Shown: one piece after another, positions 54,797 through 63,757 of the stretch | Layout: each line of letters begins with the position of its first letter | Numbering within the stretch: position 1 is the first letter of the stretch | Source of the DNA: Aureivirga sp. CE67 | GTDB taxonomy: Bacteria > Bacteroidota > Bacteroidia > Flavobacteriales > Flavobacteriaceae | Assembly: GCF_015767245.1 (NCBI RefSeq) | Contig: NZ_JADOTV010000003.1 | Location: 62,001-126,000, forward strand | DNA: 64,000 nucleotides | Direction: 5' to 3' | Position numbers and translations under genes: made by a program | Notes under the pieces: model-generated | Told to the model about the DNA's origin: nothing | The model's input: the letters and a program-made list of their open reading frames with translations, nothing else | Databases searched by the model: none

Positions 54797-55426
54797 ATGA
54801 CTTTCAAACATTTTTTAGAAATACAACCAAAATTAGAAAAGGCTAATCTTTCACCAGAAGAGCCTTTTTTAGAAATGATGCCAGCGAATAGAAAAAATAT
54901 TGATTACTCAAACATCGATTTTTCTCAAGCTAGAAAAGCAGCTGTAATGTGTATTTTTTATCCTAACAAAAACAAAGAAGCTTGTATTCTTTTAACTTTA
55001 AGAGCTTCTTATAATGGTACGCATTCTAATCAAATCAGCTTTCCTGGAGGAAAAAAAGATCCTTCAGATTTAAATAGCAAAGAAACTGCGCTCAGAGAAA
55101 CTTTTGAAGAAATTGGGATTGAAGATGTACATGTATTCAAGAAAATGTCTAAAGTTTACATCCCTCCTAGCAATTTTTATGTTAGTCCATATATAGGATT
55201 TGTGAATCATGAATTAAAAATTGTAAAAAATCATGAAGTTGAGCAAATAATTGAGCTTCCTGTAGAGAAATTACTAGACAACTCTTATTTTACAGAAGAA
55301 AAAATCAATACAAAAAATAATCTAAAAATGAGTGTACCTTGTTTTAAATTAGATGAATACATAATTTGGGGTGCTACAGCAATGATGTTAAATGAAATCA
55401 AATATCTTATAAAATTACATAAATAG
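54797..55426 (+). CDS. Nudix hydrolase, CoA pyrophosphatase-like
   Basis: 209 residues. Nudix box from FPGGKKDPSDLNS to ALRETFEEIGI, with the upstream piece LLTLRASYNGTHSNQISFPGG resembling the CoA-pyrophosphatase signature LLTxRSxxLxxHxGQxxFPGG. Expected to cleave coenzyme A or a derivative to 4'-phosphopantetheine and adenosine 3',5'-bisphosphate. One-base gap to the TRIC gene. Confidence 0.87.
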   Translation: MTFKHFLEIQPKLEKANLSPEEPFLEMMPANRKNIDYSNIDFSQARKAAVMCIFYPNKNKEACILLTLRASYNGTHSNQISFPGGKKDPSDLNSKETALRETFEEIGIEDVHVFKKMSKVYIPPSNFYVSPYIGFVNHELKIVKNHEVEQIIELPVEKLLDNSYFTEEKINTKNNLKMSVPCFKLDEYIIWGATAMMLNEIKYLIKLHK

Positions 55427-55438
55427 ATATTTCTTTTG

Positions 55439-55446
55439 TAAATTTG
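55439..55446 (+). promoter_or_regulatory. -7 promoter element upstream of the PlsC-like gene
   Basis: TAAATTTG matches TAnnTTTG, 31 bases before the ATG at 55478 and 12 bases after the Nudix stop codon. It suggests that the acyltransferase gene has its own promoter. Confidence 0.5.
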
Positions 55447-55477
55447 CAGTCTAAAAACGTAAAAGAACCAAAAATAA

Positions 55478-56293
55478 ATGACTATTTTTAAAAGAAATCC
55501 TTTTGGTCATGTTTTATTTATAAAGAAAGTATTAATCCGTGTTTTAGGAATTATTTCTCATAGAAGATATCACGGTTTTAACAAGTTACACATTGAAGGG
55601 TCGGAAATAATTAGAGATTTACCACCTAATAAAGTTTTATTCATTGCAAACCATCAAACTTATTTTGCTGATGTAGCTGCAATGCTTCATGTATTTAATG
55701 CTTCTTTAAAAGGACGTGTAGATTCATTGAAAAACGTTGGATACATTTGGCATCCAAAATTAAATATATATTATGTTGCTGCAAAAGAAACGATGAAAGC
55801 TGGTCTATTACCAAAGATTTTTGCTTACACAGGATCCGTTTCAATTGATAGAACATGGAGAAGTGCTGGACAAAATGTGAAAAGACAAGTAAAAATGTCT
55901 GATATTTCAAACATTAAAAAAGCACTTGATGATGGATGGGTAATTACTTTCCCGCAAGGAACAACAAAACCATTTAACCCAATTCGTAGAGGTACTGCAC
56001 ATATCATTAAAACACATAAGCCAATCGTAATTCCTATTGTGATTGACGGATTTAGAAGATCTTTTGATAAAAAAGGTTTATTAATCAAGAAAAAAGGTGT
56101 TTTACAATCAATGGTTATTAAAGAACCATTAGAGATTGATTACGAAAATGAAAGTATTGATGATATTGTTACAAAAATTGAATACGCAATTGAGCAACAT
56201 CCATCTTTCTTAAAAGTAATTCCTGTAAAAGAATTAGAAGCTTATAAAAAGCAAGAACAAGAATTAAATAAGAAAAGAAATTTCTGGAATTAA
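55478..56293 (+). CDS. 1-acyl-sn-glycerol-3-phosphate acyltransferase-like protein (PlsC family)
   Basis: 271 residues. PlsC-type acyltransferase blocks: ANHQTYFADVAAM (motif I) and TFPQGTTKPFNPIRRGTAHI (motif III, from FPEGTR), then KPIVIPIVIDGF (motif IV). Motif I here is H-X5-D rather than the usual H-X4-D. It should acylate lysophosphatidic acid or a related lipid at the inner membrane. C-terminus is charged and coiled-coil-like. Probably last in the TRIC-Nudix-PlsC row, with its own promoter. Confidence 0.85.
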   Translation: MTIFKRNPFGHVLFIKKVLIRVLGIISHRRYHGFNKLHIEGSEIIRDLPPNKVLFIANHQTYFADVAAMLHVFNASLKGRVDSLKNVGYIWHPKLNIYYVAAKETMKAGLLPKIFAYTGSVSIDRTWRSAGQNVKRQVKMSDISNIKKALDDGWVITFPQGTTKPFNPIRRGTAHIIKTHKPIVIPIVIDGFRRSFDKKGLLIKKKGVLQSMVIKEPLEIDYENESIDDIVTKIEYAIEQHPSFLKVIPVKELEAYKKQEQELNKKRNFWN

Positions 56294-56312
56294 TAATTCC
56301 AACAAAATATTC

Positions 56313-56344
56313 AAAAACCACCAAATTAATATTTGATGGTTTTT
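56313..56344 (-). terminator. Terminator of the P-type ATPase gene
   Basis: A 14-base stem with one G-U pair on the minus strand (56313-56326 with 56331-56344), four-base loop, directly after the ATPase stop codon. It may also serve the opposing acyltransferase gene. Confidence 0.75.
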
Positions 56345-58282
56345 TTATTTATATTCAAATCTTAATAATCTTAAAGCATTAAAAACTACTAAAACAGTAG
56401 ATCCTTCATGGATGATTACTGTCCAACCTATCCCTGTGATTCCAAAAGCTGCAAGTGGAATAAGTGTAAGAATTACAAGTAAACTTATAATTAGATTTTG
56501 AATGATAATTCCTTTTGCTTTTTTGCTTAAAGAAAGTAAAAAAGGTAGTTTTTCAATTTTATCTGAAAGTAAAGCTACTTCAGCTGTTTCAAGAGCAATT
56601 TCTGACCCAGCAGCTCCCATTGCAACCCCAATATGACTTGCAGCCATTGCTGGAGCGTCATTTACACCATCGCCAATCATTGCTACAGTTTTCCTTTTTT
56701 TAATTAATTCATTTATTTCAAGTAGTTTTTCAGAAGGTAAAAGATTTCCTTTTACACTTTCTATAGAAATTTGTTTAGCAACTTCAGCTCCTACAATTTG
56801 AGAATCTCCCGTAAGCATTGTAATATATTTGATACCAAGTTTTCTTAGGTTTAAAATTGTTTCTTTTGACTTATCTCTTGGTAAATCTTTAAAAGCAATC
56901 AAACCAATACATTCATTATCGTATTTTAAGAAGGAAACTGTTTTCCCTTCAGAATTAAGTTCAAATATTAATTCTTTTAATGCCTGAGTTTTATTTTCTA
57001 AAATATTCTCTTTTCCAAAAATAATTTCTTTTTCATCCCAAATAGCTTTTAAACCAATACCTTTTAATTGTTCAGGATTTTTAAAATCATAAATAGCAGG
57101 TTCTATTTTTTGTTTTGAAACTTCATTAAAAATCGCTTTACCTAAAGGATGTTTACTTATTTTTTCTAATTGATTGGCTAAAAATAAAACTTCTAATTCT
57201 TCAAAACCATTAAAAGCATAAACATCTGTTACTTTCGGTTTTCCATAAGTCAGAGTTCCGGTTTTATCAAATGCAATTGAATTTACTTTAGCTAGAATTT
57301 CAATTGCTCTACCTCCTTTAATTAAAACTTTATTTTGTGCTGCACGAGCAATAGCGCTAAGAACTGCACTTGGAGTAGAAATAGCCAAAGCACAAGGACT
57401 AGAAGCGATTAAAACAGAAATTGCTCTATAAATACTATCTTTTGGAGTTTCGTTAGTAATTAAAAAAGCGAAACATAAAAGAACAACAAAAATTAAAATA
57501 ATTGGAACAAAATACTTCTCTACTTTTTTAGAAAATATTTGGGCTTTCGATTTTTTAGCATTTGCTTCTTTTACCAAATAAATCATTTTTTGAAGAACAG
57601 TGTCTTTATATTCTTTTAAAACTTTAATTTCTAAAACTTGATCTTCATTAATAGTTCCACCAAAAACCTTATAAGTTGAATCTAAAGCGTCAAAAGGTTT
57701 ATTTTCATGAATATTTGGGTAAGCTTTTTTAGGAACAGGAATACTTTCTCCGGTAATAGCAGCCTGATTCACCATACTTTCCCCAGAGATGACCACACCA
57801 TCAATAGGAATTTTATCATCAGGATTTACAATAATTACATCTTCAATTTTTAATTTATTTACCTCAATTTCCTTCGTACCATTATTAGTTTTTAATAAAG
57901 CTTTTTTGGGAAGCAAATCTCCAAGCTTAGAAATAGTGTGTTTTGCTTTATGAATGGCATAATGTTCTAAAGCATGACCTAAACTAAATAACAACAGTAA
58001 AAAACCACCTTCTAACCAATCTCCAAGAAAAGCAGCTCCGATTGCTGCAACAATCATTAGAAAATCAATTTCAAACTTTCCTTTAATGATTTTGATAAAT
58101 GATTCTTTCAAAATAAAAAAAGAACCAAAAAAATACGTGAGGATATTTAAATATAATGTTTGCTTAAAATGAAAATTTTCGCCTAAAAAAGCTAATAATA
58201 AAAAAAGGGTTGTTAAATAAACAAATAAGATTTCTATGTTATTTGTAAGTATGTATTTTTTTCTTTTTTGAAGAGTTTTCAT
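56345..58282 (-). CDS. P1B-4-type heavy-metal-transporting ATPase
   Basis: 645 residues. TGES (about 186-189), the transmembrane metal site SPC near 294, phosphorylation motif DKTGTLT (about 339), an HP dipeptide (HPLGKA) and GDGVNDAPAMA. The N-terminus has no HMA metal-binding domain, and the last membrane helices contain HEGST (about 622). SPC together with HEGxT and no HMA domain define the P1B-4 group, whose members export Fe2+, Co2+ or Zn2+ and related ions. It should pump a divalent metal out through the inner membrane. It stands alone; no metal regulator lies next to it. Confidence 0.88.
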   Translation of the reverse strand: MKTLQKRKKYILTNNIEILFVYLTTLFLLLAFLGENFHFKQTLYLNILTYFFGSFFILKESFIKIIKGKFEIDFLMIVAAIGAAFLGDWLEGGFLLLLFSLGHALEHYAIHKAKHTISKLGDLLPKKALLKTNNGTKEIEVNKLKIEDVIIVNPDDKIPIDGVVISGESMVNQAAITGESIPVPKKAYPNIHENKPFDALDSTYKVFGGTINEDQVLEIKVLKEYKDTVLQKMIYLVKEANAKKSKAQIFSKKVEKYFVPIILIFVVLLCFAFLITNETPKDSIYRAISVLIASSPCALAISTPSAVLSAIARAAQNKVLIKGGRAIEILAKVNSIAFDKTGTLTYGKPKVTDVYAFNGFEELEVLFLANQLEKISKHPLGKAIFNEVSKQKIEPAIYDFKNPEQLKGIGLKAIWDEKEIIFGKENILENKTQALKELIFELNSEGKTVSFLKYDNECIGLIAFKDLPRDKSKETILNLRKLGIKYITMLTGDSQIVGAEVAKQISIESVKGNLLPSEKLLEINELIKKRKTVAMIGDGVNDAPAMAASHIGVAMGAAGSEIALETAEVALLSDKIEKLPFLLSLSKKAKGIIIQNLIISLLVILTLIPLAAFGITGIGWTVIIHEGSTVLVVFNALRLLRFEYK

Positions 58283-58561
58283 CTTAAAAAGGTTTGTTTA
58301 TTCTAAAAATACAACCATTATATGGCATTTAAAAAGTATTATGAGCTTTTATGGTATGTTTTCAATGTTTTACTAAAGTTAATATTATGTTAAAATGAAA
58401 TTTATAAAAGTTTACTGTTTTTTCTGAAAACTCTAATTTTTAATAATTTAACTTATTTAACTCTTCTGTTAAATATGAATTGTTTTAACTATATGTTTAC
58501 ACAGAATATACTTTATAACGTTTTATGTAATTTATATAATAAAATTCCTTATATTTGCTTC

Positions 58562-58690
58562 AGAGTAATTTTTTAAAGTGACAATTTATAGAATCCTACA
58601 ATTTTATAATATTGAACAATAACTTTATTATTTTAGATGTAAGTTTTTTAAAAAGACTGTCTCAATTTGAGATGGTCTTTTTTTGTTTTA
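58562..58690 (+). ncRNA. Candidate small RNA (promoter-terminator pair)
   Basis: TATATTTG at 58550-58557 matches the Bacteroidota -7 element, and a 15-base stem with two G-U pairs (58650-58664 with 58668-58682) followed by a T-run ends the unit. The enclosed ~125 bases have no coding frame. It is not followed closely by any gene it could lead into, as the next gene has its own TATATTTG at 58770. No known RNA family was recognised. Confidence 0.35.
58650..58682 (+). terminator. Terminator-like hairpin in the intergenic region
   Basis: Stem 58650-58664 with 58668-58682, three-base loop, two G-U pairs, then a run of Ts. Confidence 0.65.
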
Positions 58691-58769
58691 AAAATAAAAT
58701 TGATGTATTATTTACATAATTTTAATATTAAAAAGCTTATTATTTAATAAGGGAATCTCAAATCTTTTA

Positions 58770-58777
58770 TATATTTG
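58770..58777 (+). promoter_or_regulatory. -7 promoter element of the haem-binding protein gene
   Basis: TATATTTG, a match to TAnnTTTG, 20 bases before the ATG at 58798. Confidence 0.55.
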
Positions 58778-58797
58778 ACGCTTTCAAAATTTAAACA

Positions 58798-59223
58798 ATG
58801 AAAAAAGTATTTTTAATTGTAGTAGTAGTTTTAATAGGTATTCAATTGATTAGGCCTAGTAAAAATGTTTCAGAAGAAGTTTCTGCTAATAAATTGGAAA
58901 ATATACCTCCTAGAATAGAAAGTATTCTTAAAACATCTTGTTATGATTGTCACTCGAACAATACTGTTTATCCTTGGTATAATAATATTGCACCTGTTTC
59001 TTGGGTAATCGCAAATCATGTAAATGAAGGGAAGGAACATTTGAACTTTGATGAATGGAAAAAATATAATGAACATCAGAGAGAGCATGCTATTCATGAA
59101 CTTAAAGAAGTAATTGAGGAAAACAAAATGCCAATGTCAAGTTATACTATTTTACATAAAAATGCCGTTTTAAAAGACAAGGATAAAAAAGATTTGTTGG
59201 AATGGATAAATACATTAAAATAA
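58798..59223 (+). CDS. Haem-binding-domain protein (Haem_bd)
   Basis: 141 residues. One N-terminal membrane helix (about 3-18) and a periplasmic domain with a c-type haem site CYDCHSNNTVYPWY, the hallmark of the Haem_bd family, followed by SWVIANHVNEGKEHLNFDEW and NKMPMSSYTILH, whose Met or His may be the other haem ligand. Probably a membrane-anchored cytochrome; redox partner unknown. Five bases separate it from the next gene, so the two are probably co-transcribed. Confidence 0.9.
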   Translation: MKKVFLIVVVVLIGIQLIRPSKNVSEEVSANKLENIPPRIESILKTSCYDCHSNNTVYPWYNNIAPVSWVIANHVNEGKEHLNFDEWKKYNEHQREHAIHELKEVIEENKMPMSSYTILHKNAVLKDKDKKDLLEWINTLK

Positions 59224-59228
59224 AAAAT

Positions 59229-59930
59229 ATGAAGAACAATACAATTATTACACTTATAACAGCTTGCTTTATTTCTGTAGTTTCATTTGCTCAATCTGTA
59301 AATCAATTTGACAAAAATGGAAAAAGACATGGAAAATGGAAAAAGTTTTATAGTAATAATCAAGTGAGGTATGAAGGTCAATTTAATCATGGAAAAGAAG
59401 TAGGTGTTTTTTTATTTTATGATGAAAAATCAGATGGAAAACCTTCTATCATGAAAAAATTTGAAGAAAACTCATCTATTTCTGAAGTAATGTTTTTCTT
59501 CCCTTCTGGTAAAAGAAAGAGTGAAGGAAAAATGGATTATAAAAATAGAATAGGAACTTGGACTTATTATTTTTCAGATGGGTTGAAAGTTCTTTCTACA
59601 GAAAATTATAAAGATGGTTTATTAGATGGAATTTCTATTACTTATGATCGAACTGGAGTAATCATTGATGAAACAAGTTTTTCAAAAGGAAAGAAAGAAG
59701 GTCTACAAAAAAAATATACGGATAAGAAAAAACTTGTAGAAGTTATTACTTATAAAAATGGAAAGAGAAATGGAGAAGCTTCTTTTTATGATAATAATGG
59801 TAATTTAATTAAACGAGGAAATTATCTAGATGATAAAAAAGTTGGGAAGTGGACTCGATATAAAAATGGAAAAATTATCGGTACGGATTATCCAAATAAA
59901 AAAAAGGAAAAACCTCAACCAAAAAAATAA
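59229..59930 (+). CDS. Secreted MORN/YwqK-type repeat protein
   Basis: 233 residues from the ATG at 59229, which gives a proper signal peptide (ending VSFAQS); an upstream frame from 59202 overlaps the haem-protein gene and hides it. The mature part has repeats of the type NGKRHGKWKKFYSNNQVRYEGQF and KNGKRNGEASFYDNNGN, that is MORN_2 units found in proteins annotated as YwqK-family antitoxins. Here the signal peptide and lack of an adjacent toxin make that name doubtful; a structural periplasmic or surface role is possible. The C-terminus is Lys/Pro-rich. Confidence 0.85.
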   Translation: MKNNTIITLITACFISVVSFAQSVNQFDKNGKRHGKWKKFYSNNQVRYEGQFNHGKEVGVFLFYDEKSDGKPSIMKKFEENSSISEVMFFFPSGKRKSEGKMDYKNRIGTWTYYFSDGLKVLSTENYKDGLLDGISITYDRTGVIIDETSFSKGKKEGLQKKYTDKKKLVEVITYKNGKRNGEASFYDNNGNLIKRGNYLDDKKVGKWTRYKNGKIIGTDYPNKKKEKPQPKK

Positions 59931-59936
59931 AATAAA

Positions 59937-59961
59937 AAACTGCTTCATTTTGAAGCAGTTT
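59937..59961. terminator. Bidirectional terminator
   Basis: An 11-bp stem (59937-59947 with 59951-59961), loop TTT, flanked by A- and T-runs, between converging genes. Confidence 0.8.
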
Positions 59962-59987
59962 TTTTATGTATTATATTTAAAATAACA

Positions 59988-62345
59988 TTAGCTAATCACT
60001 TTCAATTTTGCAAACTTCAATAAAAGCTTCTTCACTCCTATCGGAAATTTAATTTCTGCTTTTTTATCTCCTCCTGCTCCTTCAATATTAAGTACAGTTC
60101 CTGTTCCAAATCTTTCATGAGAAACAACATTTCCTACTGCTAAATTCATCTGAGTAGTTCCTCCATTTGCAGAAGCTCCTGCTGAAGAAATCTTCTTTAA
60201 GTTCTTTGGTGGTGTAAATCTTTGTGAAGGCGTTACATTCACCGTATTAGGTTTTGTTTTTGTCTGAGGTTTTTTAAAACGAACTGTTTTAGCTGTTGTA
60301 TTATCATCAAACAATCCTGAATCTAAAAATGGATTTGCTCTTGGATTAACTGGTGGAGCTAATTGTTCTAAATATTGTTCATCAATTTCTTCGATAAATC
60401 TACTTGGCTCAGCATCTACTAATTTTCCCCAACGGAATCTAGATTGCGCATAAGATAAATAAGCTTGTTTTTCTGCTCTGGTTAAAGCAACATAAAACAA
60501 TCTTCTTTCCTCTTCTAATTCGCTTCTAGTATTCATACTCATTGCAGATGGGAAAAGATTTTCTTCAAGCCCTACAATAAACACATGCGGAAACTCTAAA
60601 CCTTTTGCTAAGTGAATTGTTAATAAAGAAACTTTAGGTTCCTCATCTTCTTTATCTGAATCCAAATCTGAAGCTAAAGCAACATCTTCCAAAAAGAATG
60701 AAAGGGAAGCATCTTCTCCTTTTTCCTCTTGTGTATCTATAAAATCTTTTAATCCATTAAGTAACTCTTGAATATTTTCTACTCTTGCAACATCTTCTGG
60801 AGTACCTTCGCTTTCGATATCTTTAATGATTCTTGTTTGCTTAATTACATGCTCAGCAATATCAAATGCATTTTTAGATTTTGCTTCCACCTGAAAACTT
60901 TGAATCATTGTCGCAAAATTCGTAAGCTTCGTTTTGGTTCCACTATTTATTTTAAGATCAACCTTATCTAAATTTAAAAGAATATCAAAAATTGATTTTT
61001 TATAATGATTTGCAGCAACTGTTAATTTATCCATCGTAGTTTGACCTATTCCACGAGCTGGATAATTTATAATTCTTTTTAAAGCTTCTTCATCATTAGG
61101 ATTGATCAAAACTCTTAAATAACCTAAAACATCTTTGATTTCTTTTCTTTGATAAAAAGACAATCCTCCATAAATTTTATAAGGAATATTTTTCTTTCTT
61201 AAAGAATCTTCAATCGCACGAGACTGTGCGTTTGTTCTATATAAAACAGCAAAATCATTATTTGATAATTGCTCTCTCATTTTAGTTTCAAAAATCTTTT
61301 CGGCTACAAATCTTCCTTCTTCATTTTCAGAATGCGTTCGCATTACTTTCACCAAATTCCCTTTATCATTTGCTGTCCAAATTGTTTTATCTAGCTTCGT
61401 TTGATTTTTATCAATTACGCTATTTGCAGCTTCAACAATCGTTGATGAAGAACGATAGTTTTGTTCCAATTTATAAATCTTCACATCATCATATGCTTTT
61501 TGGAAATTCAAAATATTCTGAATATTCGCTCCACGGAAAGCATAGATACTTTGCGAATCATCTCCTACTACACAAATATTTCTAAATCTATCAGCCAAAG
61601 CTCTTACGATTAAGTACTGCGAATGATTCGTATCCTGATACTCATCTACCAAAATATATCTAAATCTATCTTGATACTTTGCCAAAACTTGCGGAAATCT
61701 TGTTAGAAGTTCGTTTGTTCTTAACAATAAATCATCAAAATCCATTGCTCCAGACTTAAAACATCTTTCTACATATTGATGATAAATTTCTCCAAGTTTT
61801 GGTCTTTTTGCCATCATGTCTGCTTCTTGTAAATCTGAATTTCCAAAATATGCTCTAACAGTAATCAAGCTATTTTTTAATTGTGAAATTCTTCCTAAAA
61901 CTTGTTTTGGCTTATATTTATCTTTATCCAAATTCATTTCTTTGATGATTGAAGTAATCAAACGAACTGAATCTTGTGTATCATAAATTGTAAAACTTGA
62001 TGGATATCCTAAATGATCTGCTTCGGATCTTAAAATTCTAGCAAATACAGAGTGAAAAGTTCCCATCCACAAATTTTTTGCTTCAGAACCTACAACTTTC
62101 GAAATTCTCTCTTTCATTTCTTTCGCTGCCTTATTTGTAAAGGTCAGAGAAAGAATATTAAAAGCATCTACTCCATTTTGCATTAAATTGGCGATTCTAT
62201 AAGTCAAAACTCTAGTCTTACCAGATCCGGCTCCTGCTATGATTATCATCGGACCATCTTTGTGTAAAACTGCTTCTTTTTGTGCTGGATTTAAATTTTC
62301 TAAATAATTTGACACGTTGTATTTTTTTAGTTTTAGAATAGTCAT
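59988..62345 (-). CDS. pcrA: UvrD/PcrA-family DNA helicase
   Basis: 785 residues. SF1A helicase motifs: Walker A GAGSGKT (38-44), TFTNKAAKEMKERI, VDEYQDTN, GDDSQSIYAFRGA, QNYRSS, TIHLAKGLEFPHVFIVGL and VALTRAEK. The C-terminus ends in a small beta-domain (VSHERFGTGTVLNIEG) that binds RNA polymerase or other partners in PcrA/UvrD. Unwinds DNA 3'-5' in repair and at conflicts with transcription. An alternative GTG start at 62315 (VSNYLENLNPAQ) is possible and would remove 10 residues. Confidence 0.93.
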   Translation of the reverse strand: MTILKLKKYNVSNYLENLNPAQKEAVLHKDGPMIIIAGAGSGKTRVLTYRIANLMQNGVDAFNILSLTFTNKAAKEMKERISKVVGSEAKNLWMGTFHSVFARILRSEADHLGYPSSFTIYDTQDSVRLITSIIKEMNLDKDKYKPKQVLGRISQLKNSLITVRAYFGNSDLQEADMMAKRPKLGEIYHQYVERCFKSGAMDFDDLLLRTNELLTRFPQVLAKYQDRFRYILVDEYQDTNHSQYLIVRALADRFRNICVVGDDSQSIYAFRGANIQNILNFQKAYDDVKIYKLEQNYRSSSTIVEAANSVIDKNQTKLDKTIWTANDKGNLVKVMRTHSENEEGRFVAEKIFETKMREQLSNNDFAVLYRTNAQSRAIEDSLRKKNIPYKIYGGLSFYQRKEIKDVLGYLRVLINPNDEEALKRIINYPARGIGQTTMDKLTVAANHYKKSIFDILLNLDKVDLKINSGTKTKLTNFATMIQSFQVEAKSKNAFDIAEHVIKQTRIIKDIESEGTPEDVARVENIQELLNGLKDFIDTQEEKGEDASLSFFLEDVALASDLDSDKEDEEPKVSLLTIHLAKGLEFPHVFIVGLEENLFPSAMSMNTRSELEEERRLFYVALTRAEKQAYLSYAQSRFRWGKLVDAEPSRFIEEIDEQYLEQLAPPVNPRANPFLDSGLFDDNTTAKTVRFKKPQTKTKPNTVNVTPSQRFTPPKNLKKISSAGASANGGTTQMNLAVGNVVSHERFGTGTVLNIEGAGGDKKAEIKFPIGVKKLLLKFAKLKVIS

Positions 62346-62441
62346 ATTTCAACTTTTCTTTGCTGAAATATCAAACCTCAAAATTACTTTTTTAATTTGA
62401 AAAACATCAAACAATTTCTAAATTTGTTCAAAAATTGACTT

Positions 62442-62933
62442 ATGAAAAATAGCTATAAAATTATTATTTTCTTTCTCTTAGGAATATTCAGTATTTTAAA
62501 TGCAATGGAAGTTCTTAGCCTGAGGTTTCATTTTGTATTTTTAGGATTAAAAATTTTCTGGGTATGCTGGGTATTTTATATTATTTATAAATTAAAAATA
62601 AATGATTTTATTAAAGCCTGTTTTACTTTAATTTTTATGATTGCTTCTTTTTTTATTTTAAACATTCATAATTATTTTAAGTTCTTCCCAACATTCGGAG
62701 ACTATACTTTTGGAGCTGCCTTTTATCAAAATTGCGAAGCATCCTATAACTCTCAAGATAGAATTGAAGTTTATTATAAGGATTATGGTCTAAATGATTC
62801 TTCAACCAAATTTGTTTCTGTAAAAAGCTATTTTTACTTTTTTGAAACTAGAGAAGAAATCTATCGAATCTCTCCTCCAGATTCCCCTTGTCAAACTTGG
62901 ATTGATGAGGATTATTATAAAGTATTTCCTTAA
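62442..62933 (+). CDS. Hypothetical membrane protein
   Basis: 163 residues: three hydrophobic helices in the first ~80 residues and a soluble C-terminal part with aromatic residues (FYQNCEASYNSQDRIEVYYKDYG) and several cysteines (CEAS, PCQTW). No family recognised. The soluble part should face the periplasm if the first helix runs inside-out. It stands alone between the helicase gene and another small gene. Confidence 0.65.
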   Translation: MKNSYKIIIFFLLGIFSILNAMEVLSLRFHFVFLGLKIFWVCWVFYIIYKLKINDFIKACFTLIFMIASFFILNIHNYFKFFPTFGDYTFGAAFYQNCEASYNSQDRIEVYYKDYGLNDSSTKFVSVKSYFYFFETREEIYRISPPDSPCQTWIDEDYYKVFP

Positions 62934-63021
62934 AAGTATATATTTAAAAAATTATACTAAAAATCTTATTAAATTGTTTATATATTTGCTTTTTAAAATG
63001 CTATAATATAACAATCAAAAA

Positions 63022-63693
63022 ATGAAAAATTCTTTTTATTATTTATTAATCTTAAGTGTATTTATAAATAGTTGTAGTTCATCTGATACAAACAAAAAAA
63101 ATGAAATAACAATTAATTCTAGTAAAACTTCAATTGATTCACATCCAAATAAAAATGCATTGAAAAAAGCTTTCAAAGAATGGGAAAGTATTATGATCAA
63201 TAATTCATATCATGATTACGTAACCAATAAAGATTGTGAAAATTTACCAAAAATGAATGTTTTATATGACAATGGAAAGTATCCGATGCATTCTAGAAAT
63301 CAATATGTAATGGAGCTTAAGGATTCTAATGTTTTAAAAGATTATATTTTAAGTTATGATCTTAAGAACTGTGTTGCAGGCTCAGGAGTTTCAGATGACT
63401 TTATATTTATTCGTATTTCAGGAGTAGATTCGCCTGAGATTTTAGAAGATTTAACTAATGATTTTAAAGAAAAATATTCCGATTTTGTAGAAAGTAATCT
63501 AGGTTATGAGTTTCAAAAAAATTCTAGTTCAAATTTTATAAATACAAGTGGAGTAGAATTTTTAAATTTTGAAAATGATGAAATATTTGGTAATATAAAT
63601 ATTCCTGTTTCAAATGCTAAAAAAGAAAAGAGAGGGAGTTTTATTTACAATCTAAAAACACATAAATTTCTAGGAAATACTAGAGATAATTAA
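63022..63693 (+). CDS. Hypothetical lipoprotein
   Basis: 223 residues. A lipobox (VFINSCSSS, Cys at about 18) indicates lipid anchoring. The rest is not recognised: a helical, charged beginning after the Ser-rich linker, then mixed strands with the stretch YILSYDLKNCVAGSGVSDDFIFIRISGV. Two further cysteines (KDCEN, NCVAG) may pair. Followed by a terminator. Confidence 0.7.
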   Translation: MKNSFYYLLILSVFINSCSSSDTNKKNEITINSSKTSIDSHPNKNALKKAFKEWESIMINNSYHDYVTNKDCENLPKMNVLYDNGKYPMHSRNQYVMELKDSNVLKDYILSYDLKNCVAGSGVSDDFIFIRISGVDSPEILEDLTNDFKEKYSDFVESNLGYEFQKNSSSNFINTSGVEFLNFENDEIFGNINIPVSNAKKEKRGSFIYNLKTHKFLGNTRDN

Positions 63694-63704
63694 GAAACTA
63701 AATA

Positions 63705-63741
63705 AAAAGTATCAGTATTTTATTTTAATACTGATACTTTT
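63705..63741. terminator. Bidirectional terminator
   Basis: A perfect 15-bp stem (63705-63719 with 63727-63741), seven-base loop, between the lipoprotein gene and the opposing amine oxidase gene. Confidence 0.8.
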
Positions 63742-63757
63742 ATAAATATTCTTTTCC

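Larger units (their letters stand above)
58283..58797. other. Divergent intergenic region with a possible small RNA
   Basis: About 515 AT-rich bases. Only the ends must contain promoters for the ATPase and the haem-protein genes. A further TATATTTG element (58550-58557) and a terminator-like hairpin (58650-58682) enclose about 125 bases without an open frame; see the next entry. Confidence 0.4.

Noticed and set aside
59229-59930. Toxin-antitoxin module suggested by YwqK-type repeats
   Set aside because: No toxin-like gene is adjacent and the protein has a signal peptide; the repeat family name alone does not support a toxin-antitoxin pair.
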